This document shows, in pieces, positions 8,466-15,589 of a stretch of DNA of 43,333 nt. Position 1 is the stretch's first letter. Every line of letters begins with the position of its first letter. A model generated the notes under the pieces. That model saw only the letters and a list, made by a program, of their open reading frames with translations, did not search any database and was not told where the DNA came from. The translations under genes were made by a program, and so were the position numbers. Location: NCBI GenBank assembly GCA_003139995.1, contig PLIC01000139.1, positions 2,110 to 45,442 of the forward strand, given 5' to 3'. Source of the stretch: Candidatus Acidiflorens stordalenmirensis. Its GTDB lineage: Bacteria; Acidobacteriota; Terriglobia; Terriglobales; Acidobacteriaceae.

Positions 8466-9430
8466 TTCTGCATCCACGCCCACGCACTCGAGACGATGTC
8501 GGCGAGATTGCGCTTGGCGGTCCATCCCAGCACGTTTTGAGCTTTCGCCGGATCGGCTACCAGAACCGGAGGATCGCCCGGCCGCCGCGGTCCGATCGTT
8601 CGCCGGACGGGGCGCCCAGTAGCCTTTTCCGCCGCCTGGATGACTTCGAGAACGGAATGTCCCCGGCCTGTTCCCAGATTGATGGCCAGCGAGTCGCCGC
8701 CCTTTTCGAGATATTGCAACGCTCGGACGTGTGCCTCGGCGAGATCGTTGACGTGAATATAGTCGCGAACGCAGGTGCCGTCCGGAGTCGGGTAGTCGGA
8801 TCCGTAGACTTGCAGCTCGGGTCCGTTCGCGGTGGAGGCGGCGAGCGCCAGTGGAATCAGATGAGTTTCCGGGTCGTGCATCTCGCCAATCTCGCCGCTT
8901 TCGTTTTTACTGCCTGCGGCTCCCGCAGCGTTGAAATAGCGCAGGCTCACCGAGCGTAGTCCGTAAGCGCGGCCGTAAGCCTCGAGCGCGTTTTCGAAAA
9001 AAAGTTTCGATGCGCGATAGGGGTTGACCGGCGCGCGCGGCGTCTGCTCGGTGATAGGAATTTGTCCGGGGATGCCGTACACGGCGCAACTGGAGGAAAA
9101 CACGAAGCGGCGAATACCGGTGTCCAGCGCGGAGTTCAGCAGGCTGAGCGCCGCGAGGACGTTGTTCTGGAAATACTTGCGTGGGTTCTCGACCGATTCT
9201 CCAACGTAGGCGTGGGCGGCAAAGTGCATCACTGCGTCCACGCGCGCGAGCACTGGCCGAAGCCTGGCTTCGTCGGCGATGTCGCCCTCCACCAGCTCGA
9301 AACCTTGCGCCAGCCGGCGAAAGCCGGTGGAGAGATTGTCGTAGAGCACGACCTCATAACCGGAACGCCGCAGCGCGTGCGCCGCATGACTGCCGATGTA
9401 GCCTGCTCCGCCCAATACCAGGATCGCCAC
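8456..9430 (-). CDS. galE: UDP-glucose 4-epimerase
   Basis: GalE interconverts UDP-glucose and UDP-galactose using bound NAD. The 324-residue product has the N-terminal GGAGYIGSH nucleotide-binding loop, YDNLSTG, the SSSCAVYG strand with its catalytic Ser region, and the YRASK motif (YxxxK) of extended short-chain dehydrogenases. RYFNAAGA and VRDYIHVNDLAEAH are typical of GalE. The start is GTG at 9430 with GAGG eight bases upstream. The C-terminus ends QKNL inside the heptamer repeat. A related nucleotide-sugar epimerase specificity cannot be excluded. Confidence 0.92.
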   Translation of the reverse strand: MAILVLGGAGYIGSHAAHALRRSGYEVVLYDNLSTGFRRLAQGFELVEGDIADEARLRPVLARVDAVMHFAAHAYVGESVENPRKYFQNNVLAALSLLNSALDTGIRRFVFSSSCAVYGIPGQIPITEQTPRAPVNPYRASKLFFENALEAYGRAYGLRSVSLRYFNAAGAAGSKNESGEIGEMHDPETHLIPLALAASTANGPELQVYGSDYPTPDGTCVRDYIHVNDLAEAHVRALQYLEKGGDSLAINLGTGRGHSVLEVIQAAEKATGRPVRRTIGPRRPGDPPVLVADPAKAQNVLGWTAKRNLADIVSSAWAWMQKNL

Positions 9431-9609
9431 GGAAAAACCTCAGATGATTCCACGACCTGAGTCATTCTACGCGATCATGTTGCCGTGGGAAGAAGTCGCA
9501 CCGTGGCAATGCCCATCGATGGCGGAACGGTTGTCCTCGCCCCGGGCTGCCGATGGTGTAGAATCTGAAAGTCAAACTTCACGCTGCCATCCTCAGCAGC
9601 GGAGTCCGT

Positions 9610-9686
9610 CGGGACGTAGCGCAGCCTGGTAGCGCACTTGCTTGGGGTGCAAGGGGTCGCCGGTTCAAATCCGGCCGTCCCGACCA
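9610..9686 (+). tRNA. tRNA-Pro (anticodon GGG), left copy
   Basis: The acceptor stem CGGGACG pairs with CGTCCCG, the anticodon stem CTTGC/GCAAG encloses TTGGGGT (anticodon GGG), and the T arm has GGTTCAAATCC. CCA is encoded at 9684-9686. A TAGAAT -10-like box lies about 45 bases upstream in host DNA, so this copy is probably the expressed one. It forms the left boundary of the mobile element. Confidence 0.96.
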
Positions 9687-9689
9687 TTT
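9610..9689 (+). repeat. attL: 80-bp direct repeat (left)
   Basis: Bases 9610-9689 are identical to 18842-18921 along all 80 positions: the whole tRNA-Pro gene plus TTT. The next bases differ on both sides. It is read as the left attachment site of the integrated element. Confidence 0.88.
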
Positions 9690-9816
9690 CAGAACACAGC
9701 AGTTACGCGGATTCCTCTCCGGCCCCGAATACTAAGGCAAGGGGTCAATCCGCGCAAGGCTTTTTCTTGCACGCTCACCCTCACGAGCTATAAGCGGGCC
9801 TACGATATTTTTGGGC

Positions 9817-9843
9817 TTGACAACAGTTCCGATATAGTAGTAA
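9817..9843 (+). promoter_or_regulatory. Possible promoter at the left end of the element
   Basis: TTGACA (9817-9822) is followed after 15 bases by TAGTAA (9838-9843), 27 bases before the first element gene. The -35 box is perfect but the spacing is short. The rest of 9690-9869 shows no gene. Confidence 0.35.
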
Positions 9844-9869
9844 TCTCGTGAATAAGGGGAGGTAGCCCG

Positions 9870-10373
9870 ATGATGATGGTGGCCGGACTACAGAAGTCAG
9901 GCGAAAAGAATCTTATGGCTCCCACGTGGACAGAAGCCGCGAAGGTCCGAAGAGTATTCAAAGCAGGACGGCAACGGCAAAAGGACCGCCTTCTCACCCC
10001 AACGGCGGCAATCTATGAAACGTGCATTCTGCTGGACAAGCTCCGTGAGGCGATGCATGACGCCAAGCTAGACCCGGATGACGTGCGTGCTTACCTCGTT
10101 GTGGGCGCTGAACCAAAGCTCGGCGCGGAATTGGTATCGGGCAAGGTCATTGTCATCCCGCCGCCAAAGCGATTGCCCGAAGTATTCCGAAAGGTGGAAG
10201 CGATAAGGGAGTCACGGATGCTAGGAATTGTCTTCCACCAAGCAGACCGCGACCCGAAGGCCAAGGCACCGTTTTCCGTGTGGGTCCATCCGTTTATTAT
10301 CGGCACCTTGGCCGAGAGAGTATTGCTGGAGGCTAGAAACAGAGTCGCGCAAGGAAAGGCGCTGGACAACTAG
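9870..10373 (+). CDS. Element protein of unknown function (167 aa)
   Basis: I do not recognise this protein. It is soluble, mixed alpha/beta and Lys/Arg-rich near the N-terminus (KVRRVFKAGRQRQKDR); a central segment reads DDVRAYLVVGAEPKLGAELVSG, followed by a Pro-rich KVIVIPPPKRLPEVFRK. There is no signal peptide or membrane helix. The start is well supported by GGGGAGG at 9856-9862, seven bases before the ATG; a second Met at residue 16 is a weaker alternative. It is the first gene inside the left end, downstream of a possible promoter, and is followed by a GC-rich hairpin near 10389-10413. Confidence 0.72.
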   Translation: MMMVAGLQKSGEKNLMAPTWTEAAKVRRVFKAGRQRQKDRLLTPTAAIYETCILLDKLREAMHDAKLDPDDVRAYLVVGAEPKLGAELVSGKVIVIPPPKRLPEVFRKVEAIRESRMLGIVFHQADRDPKAKAPFSVWVHPFIIGTLAERVLLEARNRVAQGKALDN

Positions 10374-10496
10374 AGCAGAAAGAACAATGGCCCCGGAGCG
10401 CCAACTCCGAGGCCGGGTAGCAGGTCAAAACGGACACGCGCTAACGCATCACGGTTTTGCTTTGCCATTTTTATTATACCGCGAAAGGTGAAACAG

Positions 10497-10817
10497 ATGG
10501 ACCGCATAGAACAGATCGCATGGGACTCCGAATATGCCATGGCCGTGCTTGGCAAGGGGACAGACTTTCTGCTGGTGGACCTGGATACGACGATGCCGGA
10601 GGAAGTCAGGCAAGACGCGGTGACTCGGGGCTATCGCTTCTGTGGAATTTTCGGATTCAGGAACGGACGCACGGAGTCACAATTCGAGCCGGACCCGGAG
10701 GCATTCGCCGTGATGAACTGCGCGTTGTTTCGCTTCGTGCAACTTGTGGCCTCGAAACTAACACACGTGGATACGTTGGAGCGGCTGTATCGACTCCCGG
10801 ACACGCGCGAGAACTAA
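10497..10817 (+). CDS. Element protein of unknown function (106 aa)
   Basis: This small acidic protein has no recognised domain. It shows an alternating pattern: a helix (DRIEQIAWDSEYAMAVLG), a hydrophobic strand (DFLLVDLDTTMP), then RGYRFCGIFGF and a C-terminal helix (MNCALFRFVQLVASKLTHVD). The ATG at 10497 is chosen over a GTG at 10488 because AAAGGTGA lies six bases upstream. The stop is followed at once by the self-complementary CCCCGGTTCCGGGG, whose right arm touches the ribosome binding site of the next small ORF. A virion or regulatory role is possible but not shown. Confidence 0.68.
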   Translation: MDRIEQIAWDSEYAMAVLGKGTDFLLVDLDTTMPEEVRQDAVTRGYRFCGIFGFRNGRTESQFEPDPEAFAVMNCALFRFVQLVASKLTHVDTLERLYRLPDTREN

Positions 10818-10844
10818 TCCCCGGTTCCGGGGAGGAAAACAAGA

Positions 10845-10949
10845 ATGGCGCACGCAAAATTAGATCGCTGTCGGCGCGCCCATCGTGCGAAGTACAGAGT
10901 TTTGGAGTTTGCCCTGCAAAACATCGCACGGCACGGGGCACGCGCCTAG
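10845..10949 (+). CDS. Small basic ORF (34 aa) in the element
   Basis: This 34-codon ORF encodes an Arg/His/Lys-rich peptide starting MAHAKLDRCRRAHRAKYR. It has a strong GGAGG at 10831-10835, nine bases before the ATG, immediately after a CCCCGGTTCCGGGG hairpin that could hide the ribosome binding site. No family is recognised. The support is only the translation signal, gene order and basic composition. Confidence 0.4.
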   Translation: MAHAKLDRCRRAHRAKYRVLEFALQNIARHGARA

Positions 10950-11037
10950 CGCTGCCCCACAAGTTCAAAGAGCTGCCCGACTAAACAGGGTCGGGCCTTC
11001 GCGCTAGCTGCCCCTAATACGGGGACGGGGAGGCACG

Positions 11038-11088
11038 ATGCAGCAAACCGGATTGCCCGAAATGGCGGACGGTACCTCAAAAATCTAG
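11038..11088 (+). CDS. Possible 16-codon leader ORF upstream of the capsid gene
   Basis: A 16-residue ORF (MQQTGLPEMADGTSKI) starts four bases after a GGGGAGG and stops eight bases before the capsid start codon, next to the AGGAG used by the capsid gene. It could be a translationally coupled leader peptide. The evidence is limited to the strong ribosome binding site and placement. Confidence 0.3.
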   Translation: MQQTGLPEMADGTSKI

Positions 11089-11096
11089 GAGCAGTC

Positions 11097-12380
11097 ATGA
11101 AATCGCTTTTTGAACTGAAGCAAGAACGTCAAATCGCTTTGGACGCTTGCGAGACAATCCTCGCACGTGCCGAAGCCGCCAAGCGCAATCTCACCGCGCA
11201 AGAATCTCAACTGATGGACAATAATCTGTCATCCGTCAAAGAACTCAACCCAAAAATCAAGAAAATCGAATCTGACAACACAATCCTCCGGTTTGATCCC
11301 GTCACCCTCATGGGAGGGGGCACACCATCCGCCCACACACCCACGGCGACACAGAAGCCGATGAGCACCGAGTACACTGAATCGTTCCTGAGCTTCCTCC
11401 GAAGCGGCGGAAAGCAAGCAACGAGCGCTCTCAGTGAGGGCTTCGACCCCATGTTCGGCGGCTTTGCATTGCCCAGTCTGTCTGCTGCATCATACGAAGG
11501 CGGGTCCACTGCGGGCGGCTACGCAGTCTCCGTCCCAACCGATAGTCTCATCGTGCCTTTGGCTCTCCCGGATTTAGGGGTTAGATCAGTTGCCAAAGCC
11601 ATTCCTACGCTCACCGACATCAAAATTTCAAGCCAGTCCACATTCGGAACGGCGGGCTGGAAGTCTGAGAGTTGGGGCTCCAACGCCCAAAACCTCTTCC
11701 CGGAAAGCGACCCAAGTCTCGGTCAGTTCACGCTTTCGGCGTTCATGACCGGCCTAACCGATACCGTGAGCTGGGAATTACTTCAGGACGTTGCCCTGTT
11801 TCAAGAGTTCGCGGTGCGCGACCTTTTAAACGCCGTCGATATCAACGAAGATAACGCTTTTGTTAACGGCAACGGCACCGGACAGCCGCTCGGTTTGGTT
11901 GGCAACACGGCAACCGGAACGGACTCGCCGTACCTCGTCGAATCGACTGGCGTTTATCTCCTCAACGCCATAGATGACGTACTGGGTACCCTCAAGGGAG
12001 GCTACTTCCCCTTCGCCGCTTGGCTAATGAGCCGGGCAACCGCAACAGCGATTCGGAAGGCACAGCGTCAAGCAAACTTGTTTGCACCTGTGTTTACGCG
12101 CGAGAATGGTCGAGATCTTTTGCTCGGCTTCCCGGTGAGTTACAGCTCGAACATGCCAGCACTCCCAACCGCAACCAACGCGGGCGTGGTGCCGATCTTG
12201 TTCGGGAGCTTCCAGGACGGCTATGTCATTGGTGATCGGGGCGGATCAGGGACATTTGTAAAAATTCTGGACCAACCCCTGGCCACTGCTGGACAAACCA
12301 TCCTGTTGGCTTACAAGCGAGTCGATGGACGCGTGAGACGGTCTGAAGCAATTCAGGCTATCACCATTTCTCACACCTAA
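11097..12380 (+). CDS. Phage major capsid protein, HK97 family
   Basis: The 427-residue product has the layout of an HK97-fold capsid protein. The N-terminal helical region (about residues 1-65, with AKRNLTAQESQLMDN) resembles the delta/scaffold domain normally removed by a head protease. The shell domain follows, with PTDSLIVPLALPDLGVRSVAKAIPT, the E-loop-like AGWKSESWGSNAQ, VSWELLQDV and VNGNGTGQPLGLV, and ends in the typical VDGRVRRSEAIQAI. The start has AGGAG just upstream. No capsid protease or portal gene is next to it, so maturation and DNA packaging would need factors from elsewhere, for example a helper phage. Confidence 0.9.
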   Translation: MKSLFELKQERQIALDACETILARAEAAKRNLTAQESQLMDNNLSSVKELNPKIKKIESDNTILRFDPVTLMGGGTPSAHTPTATQKPMSTEYTESFLSFLRSGGKQATSALSEGFDPMFGGFALPSLSAASYEGGSTAGGYAVSVPTDSLIVPLALPDLGVRSVAKAIPTLTDIKISSQSTFGTAGWKSESWGSNAQNLFPESDPSLGQFTLSAFMTGLTDTVSWELLQDVALFQEFAVRDLLNAVDINEDNAFVNGNGTGQPLGLVGNTATGTDSPYLVESTGVYLLNAIDDVLGTLKGGYFPFAAWLMSRATATAIRKAQRQANLFAPVFTRENGRDLLLGFPVSYSSNMPALPTATNAGVVPILFGSFQDGYVIGDRGGSGTFVKILDQPLATAGQTILLAYKRVDGRVRRSEAIQAITISHT

Positions 12381-12492
12381 CCAATATTGTCCCCACTCGG
12401 CGGGGCCCGCTGTGACTCGGTAACGGGCGCACGGGAAAGCCGGGGCGGTCTTCAGCGTACCGTTTTCAAAAAGCGCTGACCTTTTCGTACAA

Positions 12493-12540
12493 CACCGGCT
12501 CTCTCCGCTTGTGCAGAGCGAGCGGTTTTGGGGGCCGGTG
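12493..12540 (+). promoter_or_regulatory. Nested hairpin in the leader of the tape-measure gene
   Basis: CACCGGC (12493-12499) pairs with GCCGGTG (12534-12540), and inside it CCGCT (12505-12509) pairs with AGCGG (12521-12525). The gap 12381-12564 has no gene and holds further GC-rich short stems. The hairpin ends 24 bases before the ATG at 12565. It may be an RNA processing, attenuation or packaging structure; the role is unknown. Confidence 0.45.
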
Positions 12541-12564
12541 ATCTTTCTCTAAGAGGGTAGCCAC

Positions 12565-14433
12565 ATGCCAGTCATCGGAACTTTGACAGTCAACTTGGAA
12601 GCCAACACCGCGAGTTTTACCGGTGACTTGGGGAAAGCCTCGGGCAGCCTGAAGGTGCTAGCCAATGACGCCGAGGGTGCGGGTGAGACCGTAGACTTTT
12701 CCATGCGGGATGCACGCGGCTCCATGATGCTGTTAGGTGAGGAAGCCGGTATCCACGTCCCCCGCGAACTGCGTACTCTCATTGCCGAGATACCGGGAGT
12801 GGGTGAGGCCTTCGCCGCACTCGTACCCCTCATAGGCGCTGTGTTCGCCTTGGGCATGATTTACAAGTTCGTGGATGCTCACAAGCGCGCAATTCAAGAC
12901 TTGTCCGAGGATGAGAAAACGCTGTACGACAACGCCACAAAAGGCGCTGAGAAGTTTCTAAGAGCGCAGGAGGGATCAATCAAGGCCGCGTACGCGTTGG
13001 CTATTGCACAGGCGTCCGGTGATCCCGTGCGGCAAGCGCAACTCCGGGTGGACGAGATGCGAGCTATCGGAGTCGCACAAGATCAGAATATGACTCAGTT
13101 GATCGCCGAGCGTGAGGTGCTGCGCGGCATCGTGACCCAGGAAGAAAAGAAGGCCCAAGTTATAAAGGATTCAGCCGGGCACAATGCGCGCACGGGGCAA
13201 AAGTACACCGTGGATACCTCCGACGAGGATGAGAAGGCGCAGAAGGCTCGCGACAAAATTAACGAGCTTAACGATCTGATTATGGCCGCTCGGGATCACG
13301 AAAAGGAGAGCCAAGCACAGCTCATAGACGGCGAGTATCACGTGAGCGAAGTGATAGCTTCCCTGGCCTCAAAAGATGCGGCGAAACAGGCCGAGGCATT
13401 TAGAAAGTCTAGCGAGATAATGCACCGCGCCATGGAAGAGCGCAAAAAGGCAGCCGAGGAATCCGTACGGTGGGACAGAGAGACCACTGACATTGCAGAA
13501 GAACTGGATAGAAATCTCTGGCGCGACCGGGAGAAGCGAGCCAAAGAGTTCCAAACCGTGCAGCAGAAATTGGCAGAGGAAGATCTGCGACATTCCACGA
13601 CAATGGCCAGGCTGCAAGAGTCCGCCGACGAACAGGCGGACAAGCACGCCCTGGCCATGCACCAAGCCACCGCACGGCAAACAATGGAAGCGGAAATTAA
13701 GGCATCACAAGACCGCCTCACCGTCGAGCTGGCCGCGCTCGACCGCGACATCGAAATCCAGAAGCAAAAAGGCGAACAGGGCGTGGCCGCGTTGCGTGCC
13801 GACGAAAACAAGAAAACCGAGCTCATTAAACAGGCCGCTAACGAGCAAGCCAGAATCCAGAAAGATGCCGAGAAAAAGCGAGCGGACGATGTGCACGCGG
13901 CTGAGCTGGAGATGGCTAACGACATAGCCAAGACTTCGGTACAAAGCATCATGCACGGTAAGAACATGGCGCAAGCCTTTGAGCGCATGGGGTCCGAGAT
14001 GCTGGAATCCGCGGCGGAATACGCGCTCAAGATAATTCTGCTCAACAAAGAGGGGCAGTTATCGGACGCCTCGTCGGCGGCCACGGCGGCCTTTAAGGCC
14101 GTGTGGAAAGCGGTGCCCTTCCCCGCTAGTGCCGTCATGGCACCCGCCGCCGCTATCGGGGCTTTCACCGGGGCTATATCATTCGAGTCCGGCGGCGAGA
14201 TACCCGGCTTTGGCGCGGTGCCCATCGTGGGTCACGGTGGTGAGACGGTCATTACCAAGCAACTAACGGACCAAGTAAAGAACAGCGCGGGCGGGGGCAA
14301 CGTGCATCACTTCCATTTCGCCCCGCAGATACAAGCCTTGGACTCGGAAGGCATGGACCGGGTGTTGGACAAGAACATGGACAAATTTACCCGCCGGATT
14401 GGCTCTGAACTGCGCAACCGGAACCGGAGGTAG
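12565..14433 (+). CDS. Phage tail tape-measure-like protein
   Basis: The 622-residue protein opens IGTLTVNLEANTASFTGDLGKASG, a typical N-terminus of lambda/Mu-type tail length tape-measure proteins. A hydrophobic patch follows at about residues 70-100 (GVGEAFAALVPLIGAVFALGMIY), then a very long charged coiled coil at about residues 200-470. The C-terminus has a second hydrophobic patch and FESGGEIPGFGAVPIVGHGGETVI, a glycine-rich motif common at tape-measure C-termini. It lies directly after the capsid gene; the genes normally found between capsid and tape measure (connectors, tail tube, assembly chaperone) are absent. A coiled-coil structural protein with another virion role is an alternative. 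Confidence 0.8.
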   Translation: MPVIGTLTVNLEANTASFTGDLGKASGSLKVLANDAEGAGETVDFSMRDARGSMMLLGEEAGIHVPRELRTLIAEIPGVGEAFAALVPLIGAVFALGMIYKFVDAHKRAIQDLSEDEKTLYDNATKGAEKFLRAQEGSIKAAYALAIAQASGDPVRQAQLRVDEMRAIGVAQDQNMTQLIAEREVLRGIVTQEEKKAQVIKDSAGHNARTGQKYTVDTSDEDEKAQKARDKINELNDLIMAARDHEKESQAQLIDGEYHVSEVIASLASKDAAKQAEAFRKSSEIMHRAMEERKKAAEESVRWDRETTDIAEELDRNLWRDREKRAKEFQTVQQKLAEEDLRHSTTMARLQESADEQADKHALAMHQATARQTMEAEIKASQDRLTVELAALDRDIEIQKQKGEQGVAALRADENKKTELIKQAANEQARIQKDAEKKRADDVHAAELEMANDIAKTSVQSIMHGKNMAQAFERMGSEMLESAAEYALKIILLNKEGQLSDASSAATAAFKAVWKAVPFPASAVMAPAAAIGAFTGAISFESGGEIPGFGAVPIVGHGGETVITKQLTDQVKNSAGGGNVHHFHFAPQIQALDSEGMDRVLDKNMDKFTRRIGSELRNRNRR

Positions 14434-14435
14434 GA

Positions 14436-14729
14436 ATGAAATTGTCTTTTGATGTGGAACTGCCGGAGCCGTTGTTTCAGGAAATGCTTGACGCGTGCGC
14501 CGAGCGAGAGTGCCATCGCACGACACTGGCGGGCGAAGCTTTGGAATGCTTGCTGGCCGCGCGCCGCTTGCCGAGGGCTTACATACCCCGGCTCACCACA
14601 GGCACTCAATTGCGTGGTACACGCGGTCACTCCGGGCATGAGGTAGAGCGGGAATTTGAGGACGCGGAAGACGCGGGCCTCACAACGCATCGGTTGCTGC
14701 TCCCGAGGGACACTGTGGAGATGCTGTGA
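14436..14729 (+). CDS. Ribbon-helix-helix-like small protein
   Basis: The 97-residue product begins with a strand (MKLSFDVELPEPL) followed by two predicted helices (FQEMLDACAERE and TLAGEALECLLAAR), the order found in MetJ/Arc-type ribbon-helix-helix DNA-binding domains. The second half is polar and unrecognised. The start overlaps the end of the tape-measure gene region, with GGAGG at about 14427. It may regulate the element, but a binding site is not known and the family call is by pattern only. Confidence 0.55.
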   Translation: MKLSFDVELPEPLFQEMLDACAERECHRTTLAGEALECLLAARRLPRAYIPRLTTGTQLRGTRGHSGHEVEREFEDAEDAGLTTHRLLLPRDTVEML

Positions 14730-15589
14730 AGTGCGAGGTACTTGACGGGCAGCCCATATTCGTGGACACGCGCTGTCTAAGTTGCAACACCGAGATGGGA
14801 GACGACCGTCCCGCGCGCGCTCTAATATGTCGGAGGGCCACACAATTCCCCGAAACCGCTGACCGCGTTTGGCTTCTATCCCGCAATGGCCTCTCCGTTT
14901 TTCACAAGGTATGCCGCGCTAAAGCCTGTAGTAGTTTTCTGGAGAATCCGCTGTTGCGCCCGGCACCGGACCCAGATGTCATTTTCGAGGATTCCATATA
15001 TCACCGGGGGGCCATGCGGTTCCTGTCCGGGACTGTGGTGGAAAGACCGCAACCTGTCCGTGCACTGACGTTCTTTCAGGATGCCCGCAGTCTCCAGATG
15101 AAGCAATTTATCAAAGATGAATCTGGGCTGCGGAGTTTCTGTGAGTACGTGGATACTTGGGACGCTTTGCGCTGCGTAGGAGCCTGGAGCGGCCAAGAGG
15201 AAATTGACGCGGTGCATCATTACGCCTGCCTATTCGCACAAGAGACATCCAAGGACAGCGGCGTGTGGATGCCCTACTGGTTTCTAGATGCGCGGCTCAA
15301 TGGCCCCAATCGTGTTGTGTACCTAATCAAAGGCGGGGAGAGCTATCAGGGCGCGGTGATGATGGACACATTGGGTTATTCCACTCTGGCTTGGGTTTGG
15401 CTCACTCCCCGGCTTCGCAGACGGGGGATTTTTCGCGCGGTCTGGCGTGGCCTGGAAAGCTATCACAAGGGTTTCAAGGTTCTCGCGCCCCTGTCCACAT
15501 CAATGAGGGCATTTCTGAGACGCGAAGACGCCGAGGGAATACACGAAATTGTGACGGAGACGGGGTGTCCAAGTGCAGATAAGCATTGA
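14726..15589 (+). CDS. Element protein with Cys-rich N-terminus and GNAT-like C-terminus
   Basis: The 287-residue product starts at a GTG whose last two bases form part of the previous TGA, so the genes are translationally coupled. The N-terminal 70 residues hold CLSC, a lone Cys, and CRAKAC, which could form a zinc site. The C-terminal 90 residues (VVYLIKGGESYQGAVMMDT, then AWVWLTPRLRRRGIFRAVWRGL and PLSTSMRAFLRRE) resemble the GNAT acetyltransferase core, with RRRGI at the acetyl-CoA loop. Neither domain is certain. The gene overlaps the primase-helicase start by 17 bases, which suggests a shared operon and perhaps a role in replication or host takeover. Confidence 0.6.
   Translation: MKCEVLDGQPIFVDTRCLSCNTEMGDDRPARALICRRATQFPETADRVWLLSRNGLSVFHKVCRAKACSSFLENPLLRPAPDPDVIFEDSIYHRGAMRFLSGTVVERPQPVRALTFFQDARSLQMKQFIKDESGLRSFCEYVDTWDALRCVGAWSGQEEIDAVHHYACLFAQETSKDSGVWMPYWFLDARLNGPNRVVYLIKGGESYQGAVMMDTLGYSTLAWVWLTPRLRRRGIFRAVWRGLESYHKGFKVLAPLSTSMRAFLRREDAEGIHEIVTETGCPSADKH

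Noticed and set aside
9475-9687. Minus-strand ORF containing [22 protein letters not shown]
   Set aside because: It translates the antisense strand of tRNA-Pro; such peptides are common false annotations.
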